From the NCBI GenBank assembly GCA_003054665.1, contig QAYY01000011.1:98654-162653 (forward strand): a stretch of DNA of 64,000 bases. Reading direction: 5' to 3'. Shown in pieces: positions 36,105 to 43,412 of the stretch (position 1 is the stretch's first letter; the number at the start of each line of letters is the position of its first letter). A model generated the notes under the pieces. The model had not been told where the DNA came from. It was given only the letters and a program-made list of their open reading frames with translations, and searched no databases. The stretch comes from Opitutaceae bacterium EW11 (GTDB lineage Bacteria; Verrucomicrobiota; Verrucomicrobiia; Opitutales; Opitutaceae). A program made the translations under genes and the position numbers.

Positions 36105-36521
36105 CTATGCGGAGCTCGGTTTTGGCTGCCCGGTGCAACCTCTGAGCGAAAGGTCGACGCGGAGGATGTGCGTGACCACCCAATCGCAGAGTTCGCGATG
36201 AGTCTGCGCTGCAACGTAAGCGCAGGACCCGGGCGAGTTCGCGATCCGGGACTTGGCGGCGGAGAACTTCGCCACGAATTGCTCGTGAGCCTTCTTGTTC
36301 GCGGCCGCCGCCGGGCACCGAAAGCGGTTCATGCACTGCTCCTCGCGAGCGAAGTGCTCGGCGGCGTAGATTTCCAGGAACTGGAGAACCCCGGAGATGC
36401 GCGCGGAACCCTGCCCATCGGCCAAAGCGCCCTCGAGTTCGTTCAGGCCACCGATGAGCCTGAGGTGATCGGCGTCGATCGCCTCGATGCCGGTCTCGAA
36501 ATCGGACGTCCAGGTCAGCAT
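36105..36521 (-). CDS. Bacteriohemerythrin (copy 2)
   Basis: 138-residue single-domain hemerythrin with a non-haem di-iron O2-binding site in a four-helix bundle. Ligand motifs in order are DADHLRL, EHFAREEQCM, KKAHEQFV and WVVTHILRVD, matching the H-HxxxE-HxxxH-HxxxxD pattern. The C-terminus is slightly longer than in the neighbouring copy (36815-37219), with which it shares most of the sequence, so the two arose by tandem duplication. They are 293 bp apart on the same strand, probably each with its own promoter. An O2-storage or O2-sensing role is typical. Confidence 0.9.
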   Translation of the reverse strand: MLTWTSDFETGIEAIDADHLRLIGGLNELEGALADGQGSARISGVLQFLEIYAAEHFAREEQCMNRFRCPAAAANKKAHEQFVAKFSAAKSRIANSPGSCAYVAAQTHRELCDWVVTHILRVDLSLRGCTGQPKPSSA

Positions 36522-36814
36522 GCGTAGACAACCTCGATTTCGGTCGCCCGCTCGAATTCTTGAGGGCGATCAGGACGCTAGAAGAACAGCCGTCGTCAAC
36601 TGGAAGCGGGTCTTCTCGCAGGTGTGCCGCGCAACATGCTGAAGCGGAGCCGGTTGAGATCACCGGCGCCGCATCGATGACAGCTGCCGTTCATGGAACC
36701 GTGAGGATACTCCTCGAGCGCTGCACTCCGCATTCGCGAAGTGCCTTTATGAAATGGCCCAAAATCCGGCTAGCTCGAAGGCTGCCGGACTAGGCTCACG
36801 TTGGAGAACACGCT

Positions 36815-37219
36815 CTACCGCGCTTCGCCGATGCAGGCTTTGATGTGCAAATCGACGCGCAGGATGTGCTGCACGATCCAGTCGGAGAGTTCGCGCTGGG
36901 TCTGGATAGCGACCAGTGCACTCGAACCTGGAGATTTGGCGATGCGGGCCTTGGCGCTCGCGAACTTGGCCATGAACTGCTGGTGAGCTTTTTCGTTCGC
37001 GGCAGCGACCGGGCACCGGTGACGCTGCATGCAATCCTCTTCCCGACGGAAGTGTTCCGCCGCGTACTTCTCCAGAAACGCGAGCAGGTTCGCGATCTTC
37101 GCGGATCCCTGGCCATCGGCGAGAGCTCGTTCCAGGTCGTTGAGACCTTTCACGAGCTGCTGGTGATCATTGTCGATCATTGCGACGCCGGTTTCGAACT
37201 CAGGGCTCCAAGTCAACAT
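36815..37219 (-). CDS. Bacteriohemerythrin (copy 1)
   Basis: 134 residues from the ATG at 37219, where the conserved MLTWSPEFETGV start matches the other copy; an upstream in-frame ATG at 37285 adds unsupported sequence. Di-iron ligands are visible as DNDHQQL, EHFRREEDCM, EKAHQQFM and WIVQHILRVD. Nearly the whole chain aligns with the copy at 36105-36521, including ADGQGSAKI/ADGQGSARI. O2 binding in the cytoplasm is inferred from the family. Confidence 0.9.
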   Translation of the reverse strand: MLTWSPEFETGVAMIDNDHQQLVKGLNDLERALADGQGSAKIANLLAFLEKYAAEHFRREEDCMQRHRCPVAAANEKAHQQFMAKFASAKARIAKSPGSSALVAIQTQRELSDWIVQHILRVDLHIKACIGEAR

Positions 37220-37315
37220 GGCCTGTGTATTCGGCTGCTTGCACAAGTTCTGAAGAGAATTGCGGCGCCCGTAGCGAGATTTCACCTACGCGCTTCTCCT
37301 CGTCGCACCGCGCAA

Positions 37316-37345
37316 CAAAAAAGCGCGCCCTTGCGGGAGCGCTTT
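37316..37345 (-). terminator. Intrinsic terminator after the 37372-38187 gene
   Basis: On the minus strand, a stem AAAGCGC... / ...GCGCTTT with an inner CCC/GGG pairing leads into a T-rich tail (TTTTGTT). It lies 26 nt after the stop codon. Confidence 0.75.
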
Positions 37346-37371
37346 GACCAGCCGGGGGGATTTTTTGGCGG

Positions 37372-38187
37372 CTACCGATGATCGGGCGCCGCGACGTCCT
37401 CTTCGATCACGCGGGCAGGTCCGATTTCGATCGTCGGCTTGTAGCGGTCGTCCGCATTTACGATCACCGGCCGAGTCGTCTGTTTGCCGATATTCGGGGC
37501 GGCGATCGAGAGCATCGCGGGCATGACGTCTTCGAGCGTGAAACCGATTGAGGGGCAGCCGATCTTGGTGGACCAGAGCGGAACCGCCTTCTTGGCCGCA
37601 GCGGCGTTTATGTCAAAGGCCGTGAGACTGATGATGTAGTAGCTCTCCTGTCCCAGATCGAAGAATTCCTTCAGACCGGGATTCGCGAAAGAGAGTCCTA
37701 CAGGCGTATCGCCTATTTCCGGAGAGCCGCGGGTCGGCAGTCCCAGTTTCCCTGCGCCCAGAAACCGAAGGATTTGATATTGGTTGAGAACCGGCGAGTA
37801 CCCATTGGCGCCGATGAGCCAGCGTTCCGTGTTCATCGTTCCCCATCCGTAGACGATGATGACCTGCGGAGGGTTTTTATTGGTCGCCAGCTTGTAGCCC
37901 TGGTTGGCGAGGGTCTTGGTCATGGCCCTCATCACCGCGTTGCTGTCGGGGATCTTTTCTCCCGCGACTGCTGCGCCGTAGTCGCGGAAGCCCGTCGAGA
38001 CGGCGATATAGTAGATGGGAGCGTCTGGAGACGCCGCCGGAAGTCCGCGCCCCGCCGGATGTACGTCGCCATTGGTGATGACCTGAATCTGGTGGTGGGG
38101 AAGCAGGATCGAAAGCAATCCGGCGGAGGCGGGAAGGCAGGAACTCGCAAGAGCAGCGGCAAGCAGGAGGAGCGACCTGGGTTTCAT
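37372..38187 (-). CDS. Secreted protein, divergent third member of the YHWG family
   Basis: 271 residues. Start at 38187 (MKPRSLLLL) with a signal peptide to about residue 21 (LPASAG). It keeps the family order: IYYIAVSTGF, GEKIPDSNAVM, LANQGYKL, then Y113-G-W-G116 in place of YHWG, YYIISLTAFD, PLWSTK and a C-terminal IAAPNIGKQTTRP. It is clearly related to the two secreted proteins at 9974-13224 but more diverged, and it has no sigma54-like promoter or kinase next to it. Function unknown. It may be transcribed alone, with a terminator at 37316-37345. Confidence 0.75.
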   Translation of the reverse strand: MKPRSLLLLAAALASSCLPASAGLLSILLPHHQIQVITNGDVHPAGRGLPAASPDAPIYYIAVSTGFRDYGAAVAGEKIPDSNAVMRAMTKTLANQGYKLATNKNPPQVIIVYGWGTMNTERWLIGANGYSPVLNQYQILRFLGAGKLGLPTRGSPEIGDTPVGLSFANPGLKEFFDLGQESYYIISLTAFDINAAAAKKAVPLWSTKIGCPSIGFTLEDVMPAMLSIAAPNIGKQTTRPVIVNADDRYKPTIEIGPARVIEEDVAAPDHR

Positions 38188-38371
38188 GGGGAGCTGGGGT
38201 GGAGAATCGTGTTTTCGCGTCGGGCCTGGAGGCAAAACCCCGTTCGATCATGCCTCCCTTCGCAGGCTATTGCCGCCGACGGTCGGCATAGGGATGAACT
38301 GACCGGCCTCAGCCTATCTCTCCCGCCGAAGTCGTCAATTGTCCGATACCCCCGAAGCTCGTTCGATAGAC

Positions 38372-39178
38372 TTACGTGGGCAGGTACACGCACTGGAACA
38401 GCGTCCTTCCGCCGGCGAAGGGAGTGCTCCCCGTGACGAGAACCTGCCGCCCCGCGGCCTGAAACTGCGCGCCGACCGACAGGCGCGGCGCGAGGTTGTT
38501 TTCGCGTTCCAGAGCGGTCGTCCACGCGGCGTCGGCCGAGAGCACGACGGCGGGCGCGGGCGGAGCGATCAGAACGCTGAAGGCGGCGAACGCGCCCATG
38601 CGCGTTGGGGCTGCGACCACGGCAGCTGCCGCGGCGGGCCTCGCCTCCGGTGCCTGGGCCTGCTTGACCTCGAGCTTGATCATTCGCGCCACCGATTCGG
38701 GACCGGATTCGCCGACCACTTCGCTGACCCAGTCGAGCAGGCGGTTGCGGACTACATTGAGGTTTTCCGCGTGGGCGATCGGCCCGATGCCGCCCGTCTT
38801 CTTGATCGCTTTGAAGAGGCTCGAGATTTCCTTCAGGTAGACGTTCTTCTGCGACCCCGGGATGTAGTACATGAACACGAGGTGGACCTTCTGCGTGTCG
38901 GTCGCGCCGTATTCGATCCCTTGCGACGACCAGCCGATCGCGCAGAAAAGCTCCCCCTCCTCGCGTTTGGCCCGCACGTGCGGCACGCCCACGCCGAGGC
39001 CGATCCCCGTGTTGCATTCCTGCTCCCGGCGCTGGATTTCCTCGATCGCATCGGTTCCGACCTCGATGTCGGGATTGGCGTCGAGAATGCGGGCGAGAAA
39101 CTCGAGGGCGCGGTCCTTGGTGTTGTCCGGCAGTTCGAAGAGCCGGCCTTCTTGAAGGGCATTCAGGATGCTGCGCAT
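38372..39178 (-). CDS. PTS EIIA-like protein (PtsN/fructose type) with C-terminal extension
   Basis: 268 residues. The first ~165 residues form an EIIA type-2 domain, with the phosphorylatable His67 in GVGVPHVRAK. The remaining ~100 residues are a tail rich in Ala/Pro/Val followed by a weakly structured end, not seen in PtsN (about 155 residues). The ATG at 39178 begins the domain directly (MRSILNALQEGRLF). No EIIB/EIIC or HPr gene is nearby, so a regulatory role, as for PtsN, is more likely than sugar uptake. mgtA ends 253 bp upstream on the same strand. Confidence 0.8.
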   Translation of the reverse strand: MRSILNALQEGRLFELPDNTKDRALEFLARILDANPDIEVGTDAIEEIQRREQECNTGIGLGVGVPHVRAKREEGELFCAIGWSSQGIEYGATDTQKVHLVFMYYIPGSQKNVYLKEISSLFKAIKKTGGIGPIAHAENLNVVRNRLLDWVSEVVGESGPESVARMIKLEVKQAQAPEARPAAAAAVVAAPTRMGAFAAFSVLIAPPAPAVVLSADAAWTTALERENNLAPRLSVGAQFQAAGRQVLVTGSTPFAGGRTLFQCVYLPT

Positions 39179-39431
39179 AGCGGACGTTGGGATCGATCGA
39201 GGGAGAGGTCGGGGACGACGCGGAGCGTCCCTTGAACTCGGAGGCTCGCACCGTGGCGAGGCAAATGAACGAGCGCAAGCAGCGCGGCGCTGGATTGTCA
39301 GCCCACCGCGAAAGAACGTCCGCGGCCCCATGGGATTTGCTGGAAGCGCAGGCGTCCCAACCGCAACCCTCCCGAACGCCGCGGGGGCGGTCGCGCTCCC
39401 AGCGGGTGAACATCGCGCTCAGTCTCTTTCG

Positions 39432-42005
39432 TCAACTCGCTCCGAACCGCTTCGCGAACCAGGTCTTCACGAAGTGCGTCATCACGGAATAAACGAGGAG
39501 GAAACCCGCGATCCAGACGAAGTAGATCGCCGGCAGGCGCACCAGTCCGAGGGTTTTCGCGAGCGGCGAATAGGGCAGCCAGGCGGCGCACGCCATGACC
39601 GCGACCGTCGTGAAGAGCATGGTCCGGCTCGCACAGCTTTGGATGAACGGAATCCGCTGCGTCCGGATGATGTGCACGATGAGTGTCTGCGTGAGGAGCG
39701 ACTCGACGAACCAGCCGGTGTGGAAGAGCTGTTCCCAATGCGTCTTTGCGGCGTCGGTCGCCGACGGATCCTTGAAGGCGATGCAGCCGAAGAAATACAG
39801 CATCAGGAAGAACGTCGCGTAGTCGAAGATCGAGCTGATCGGCCCGACGAAGAACATGAAATTCCGGATACTCTTGATGTTCCACCGGCGCGGCTTCGCC
39901 AGGTACTCCTCGTCGACGTGGTCGAGCGGGATGCCGACCTGCGAGACGTCGTAGAGCAGATTGTTCACCAGTACCTGAATCGGCGCCATCGGGAGGAACG
40001 GCAGGAAATACGCGCCGCCGACGACGCTGAACATGTTTCCGAAGTTGGAGCTAGCTCCCATCCGGATGTACTTGATGATATTCCCGAAAACCTTTCGCCC
40101 TTCGATGATGCCGTCTTCGAGGACGAGGAGGCTTTTCTCGAGGAGGATGATGTCGGCGGATTCTTTCGCCACGTCGACCGCCGTATCCACCGAGATGCCC
40201 ACGTCGGCCGCCTTCATCGCGAGCACGTCGTTGATCCCGTCGCCCATGAAACCGACGACGTGGCCGCGGCCCCGAAGGGTCTTGATGACTTTCTCCTTCT
40301 GATCCGGCGTCAACCGGGCGAGCACGTTGGCCTCCTCCACGGTGCGTCCGAACGATTCTTCGTCGAGCGTGGCGAGCTGGGGGCCGGTGACGACCTTGGT
40401 GATCGTCATGGCGACATCCCGGCAGACTTTGCGCGTCACGAGCTCGTTGTCGCCGGTGAGTATTTTCACCGCTACGCCGGAGCGCGAGAGCGCCTCGATT
40501 GCCTTGGCCGAGGTGTCTTTGGCCGGGTCGAAAAACGCGATGTAGCCGAGAAGGGTCAGGCCTGACTCGTCGGCCACCGAAAAAGTCTGCTTTGTGCGGT
40601 CGAACTCGCGGTAGGCGATGGCGAGGACGCGGTAACCGTCGGCGCTCAGGTGGCGGTATTCGTCCATCAGATCGTCGCGGATCAGCTTGATCAGGGGATT
40701 GATATCCTCGTCGACCTGGTAGTTTTCGCAGACGGAGGAGACTTCCTCGACGGCGCCCTTGCAGATCAGCACGTGGCGATCCTCGTAGTCGATGACCACC
40801 GACATGCGCCGGCGTCGAAAATCGAAGGGGATTTCGTCGACCTTCCGGCAGTTGCGCTCCACGTCGAGTTCGGTGTGGGCGAGGATGGCGCGATCGAGCA
40901 GGTTGCGCAGCCCCGTCTGGTAGAAGCTGTTCATGTACGCGTACCGCAGCACGTCTTCACTCGAGCGATTGGTCACGTCGACGTAGCGCTCCAGTACCAC
41001 GTGGTCCTGCGTCAGCGTCCCGGTCTTGTCCGTGCAAAGCACGTCCATCGCGCCGAAGTTCTGGATCGCGTGAAGGTGTTTCACGATGACCTTCTTCTTC
41101 GACATCATCAGCGCGCCCTTCGAGAGGCATACGGTGATGATCATCGGCAGCATCTCCGGAGTGAGGCCGACCGCGACGGACAGCGCGAAAAGCAGCGCCT
41201 CGGCCCAGTTGCCCTTCGTCAGTCCGACGATGAGGAACGTGAGCGAGACCATCACCACCATGAACCGGATCATCAGCCAGGTGAAGCTGCGGACGCCGAG
41301 GTCGAAGCTCGTCGCCTCCCGTTTCGCCATCATCTTCTGGGCAACGGCCCCGAAATGGGTGCGGGCTCCCGTCTCCACCACGACGCCCCGCGCGGAACCG
41401 CTCAGCACGTTGCTGCCCATGAAGCAGGCGTTCGTGTATTCAAACGGCGCCCGATTCGGCGGCTGATTCGTTTCGGCGTTTTTCTCGACGGGCATCGACT
41501 CGCCGGTCAGCGCCGATTGGGAGACGAAGAAGTCCTTGGCCGAGAGAATGCGCAGATCGGCCGGGATCAGGCTTCCGGCGGCGAGGATCACGATGTCGCC
41601 CGGGACAATATCCTCCAAGGGGACCTCCACTTCCTTGCCGTCGCGCAGCACGGTGGCGGTCGTGCGCACGAGCTTCTGCAGCTTCTCGACCGCACGGGAC
41701 GAGCGGGATTCCTGGAAGTAGGAGAGGAAGACGCTGAGAAAGACCATTCCGCCGACCACCACCGTCGAGCGGATATCGCCCATCAGGTAGGATACGATCG
41801 CGATCACCAGCAGCTGGATCACCAGCGGGTTTCGGCAACGATGCAGGAGGTCCAGCAGCACCGTGTGCTTGCCTCCCACCGCCACGGCGTTCGGGCCGAT
41901 CTCGTCGCGCACCGACGACGCTTTTTCAGACGTCAGCCCGTTGGTCGAGCTGTCGAGCTGCTGAAACAATTCCGGCTCAGGAAGAGCGTAACGATTGCCG
42001 GGCAT
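39432..42005 (-). CDS. mgtA: Mg2+-transporting P-type ATPase (MgtA/MgtB type)
   Basis: 857-residue P3B-type ATPase importing Mg2+. The phosphorylation motif is D326-K-T-G-T-L-T. Other P-type landmarks are SALTGESMPVEK (actuator TGE), the TM4 sequence VGLTPEMLPMI typical of MgtA, GDGINDVLA (hinge) and a C-terminal block of six TM helices. Length is slightly below E. coli MgtA (898). It is divergent from a MarR regulator across a 374-bp gap. I did not find an obvious Mg2+-sensing leader there. Confidence 0.93.
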   Translation of the reverse strand: MPGNRYALPEPELFQQLDSSTNGLTSEKASSVRDEIGPNAVAVGGKHTVLLDLLHRCRNPLVIQLLVIAIVSYLMGDIRSTVVVGGMVFLSVFLSYFQESRSSRAVEKLQKLVRTTATVLRDGKEVEVPLEDIVPGDIVILAAGSLIPADLRILSAKDFFVSQSALTGESMPVEKNAETNQPPNRAPFEYTNACFMGSNVLSGSARGVVVETGARTHFGAVAQKMMAKREATSFDLGVRSFTWLMIRFMVVMVSLTFLIVGLTKGNWAEALLFALSVAVGLTPEMLPMIITVCLSKGALMMSKKKVIVKHLHAIQNFGAMDVLCTDKTGTLTQDHVVLERYVDVTNRSSEDVLRYAYMNSFYQTGLRNLLDRAILAHTELDVERNCRKVDEIPFDFRRRRMSVVIDYEDRHVLICKGAVEEVSSVCENYQVDEDINPLIKLIRDDLMDEYRHLSADGYRVLAIAYREFDRTKQTFSVADESGLTLLGYIAFFDPAKDTSAKAIEALSRSGVAVKILTGDNELVTRKVCRDVAMTITKVVTGPQLATLDEESFGRTVEEANVLARLTPDQKEKVIKTLRGRGHVVGFMGDGINDVLAMKAADVGISVDTAVDVAKESADIILLEKSLLVLEDGIIEGRKVFGNIIKYIRMGASSNFGNMFSVVGGAYFLPFLPMAPIQVLVNNLLYDVSQVGIPLDHVDEEYLAKPRRWNIKSIRNFMFFVGPISSIFDYATFFLMLYFFGCIAFKDPSATDAAKTHWEQLFHTGWFVESLLTQTLIVHIIRTQRIPFIQSCASRTMLFTTVAVMACAAWLPYSPLAKTLGLVRLPAIYFVWIAGFLLVYSVMTHFVKTWFAKRFGAS

Positions 42006-42379
42006 GGTTTAAGAGGCGGGGAAAGTCGCAAAAGGGATGGGGCAACTCAAGGGGATTGCGGGAGTTTACGAGACTGTAATCTTGCGACTTCGGACCAAGT
42101 CCAACGGGCGGGGAAACGGACCGGCGAAAACGTCCGGTTTTTTCCCCGCGCGGCAGATCGGGGAACGAGACAAACCGTGGGAAAAAAGAACTCTTCCGGC
42201 CCTGGTTCGCCGCAAGACCGTCGGCCGTGCGCGAGGACACAGTCCACTCCGGCATGCGCCGCCGTCGTTTCTCTCCCGGCGTCGAGTCTCCCCAGGGGCA
42301 CCGGTTTGCAGCCCATGCCACGCCCCAAGCCGATTCGGCCCTTGACAATAGTTGATAAATACAACAGTTGATCTAGGCA
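42006..42379. other. Divergent promoter region of mgtA and marR
   Basis: Holds the MarR-side promoter and operator-like repeat near 42342-42369. The rest is GC-rich with no frame whose codon use looks coding and no recognisable riboswitch. Confidence 0.4.
42342..42369 (+). promoter_or_regulatory. MarR-side promoter -35 with overlapping inverted repeat
   Basis: A consensus TTGACA (42342-42347) overlaps an imperfect inverted repeat AATAGTTG-N7-CAACAGTT (42347-42369, 6 of 8 positions paired), just before the regulator ATG at 42380. Overlap of an AT-rich palindrome and the promoter is typical of MarR autoregulation. The -10 box is not clear. Confidence 0.5.
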
Positions 42380-42880
42380 ATGAAACCCTCGAGGCCCACG
42401 CTCCCGCAGCAGGACGTCCGAAAATTCCGCGGATCGCTCCGGCTCCTGGTGCGAAAACTGGGTCGACAGTTCCGCGACGAGACGGGGGGCTGCGGCCTCG
42501 GTTACCTGGCCGCGCACATCCTGCTGGAGCTCGATGGGAACGCGGGCCGTTCTCTGAGGGATCTCGAGGCCGTGCTGGAAATCGACAAGGCCGCGCTGAG
42601 CCGATCGGTCGACGCGCTCGTGAAGGAAGGTTTGGTCAGCCGGGAGCCGAACCCGGAAGACCGGCGCGCCGTTCTGATCGGGCTTACCGATGCCGGTAAA
42701 AAGAAGGTGGCCGAGATCCATCGCTACAGCGACGAGAAGTACCGGGAGCTGTTTCGCCTGATTCCGGCTCGCGAACACGCCACGGTGCTCTGCGCGGTGG
42801 ACTATCTCGCCCGGGCGATCGACGACCTCTGCGGCGAAACCGGCTATTGCGCTCCGACCGAGAAGAAGAAGGACGCCTGA
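42380..42880 (+). CDS. MarR-family transcriptional regulator
   Basis: 166-residue winged-helix protein. The core is LRDLEAVLEIDKAALSRSVDALVKEGLVSREPNPEDRRAVLIGLTDAG, with helix-turn-helix at about 60-85 and the wing at about 92-105 carrying the family DRR motif. The C-terminal segment has CGETGYC. It is divergent from mgtA and 97 bp upstream of the small Cys-rich ORF. An inverted repeat in its own promoter suggests autoregulation; ligand unknown. Confidence 0.9.
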   Translation: MKPSRPTLPQQDVRKFRGSLRLLVRKLGRQFRDETGGCGLGYLAAHILLELDGNAGRSLRDLEAVLEIDKAALSRSVDALVKEGLVSREPNPEDRRAVLIGLTDAGKKKVAEIHRYSDEKYRELFRLIPAREHATVLCAVDYLARAIDDLCGETGYCAPTEKKKDA

Positions 42881-42977
42881 ACCGGAGAAAAACTTCGGAG
42901 CGACAAGACGGGATCCGAAGCCCGAATACGCGGTTTCCCTGCCGAAATCCGCAAGTCGCCGGGACGGAACACACCTT

Positions 42978-43214
42978 ATGAAAACGATATTGAATCCGAT
43001 GGTGAAGGCTTGGGCTCGGACGGCGTGGGAGCATCTCTCGACCGCCCTGGCGATCAGCGCGGCGACGCAATCCGCCGCATCGCCGGCTCAAATGGAGACC
43101 GCGGCCCGGCTGATGCAACGTTTCGTCGATCGTCCGAAGCCGCCCGCGACCGCTCAGGTGCGGGGCTCCGTGCCCGCGGTCTGCGGCTGCCCGGCGGCCG
43201 GCTGCTGCCCGTAG
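42978..43214 (+). CDS. Small Cys-tailed hypothetical protein, 78 aa
   Basis: Not recognised. The N-terminal half is a helix (MVKAWARTAWEHLSTALAI), then AASPAQMETAARLMQRF. The C-terminus is Cys-rich with C-G-C-P-A-A-G-C-C-P, suggesting metal binding or disulfides. Codon use is strongly GC-ending, supporting a real gene, and GGGACGGAAC precedes the ATG. Its stop codon is the first triplet of the 35-bp repeat shared with 46084-46118, so the annotated C-terminus may have been set by that insertion junction. Confidence 0.55.
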   Translation: MKTILNPMVKAWARTAWEHLSTALAISAATQSAASPAQMETAARLMQRFVDRPKPPATAQVRGSVPAVCGCPAAGCCP

Positions 43215-43246
43215 AGCCGCTGGTATTTCAACCACGCCTTCGCGAG
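43212..43246. repeat. 35-bp direct repeat, left copy
   Basis: Identical over 35 bp to 46084-46118 and in the same orientation, 2.87 kb apart. The neighbouring bases differ on both sides. Read on the minus strand it encodes L-A-K-A-W-L-K-Y-Q-R-L, the end of the MaoP-like tail of the hydrolase at 46050-47633. Here it lies outside an intact copy of that gene. Confidence 0.85.
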
Positions 43247-43412
43247 CTCATCTGGGCGCGCCGCGAGTCCGAAGGATTGAAGTACATTCTTAGCATGGTT
43301 CATTAGCCATGCCAAAATATCGCTATAGCCTGGGGGGATTTCTTTACATTCTTTGGCGTTGCCACTGGCTTGTGGTGCCCAGTCGGAGCAGCCGATGGGC
43401 GTCCACTTCAAC

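Noticed and set aside
38188-38300. Sigma54 promoter upstream of the third YHWG-family gene
   Set aside because: TTTTGC occurs, but no GG is found at the required 10-nt spacing upstream.
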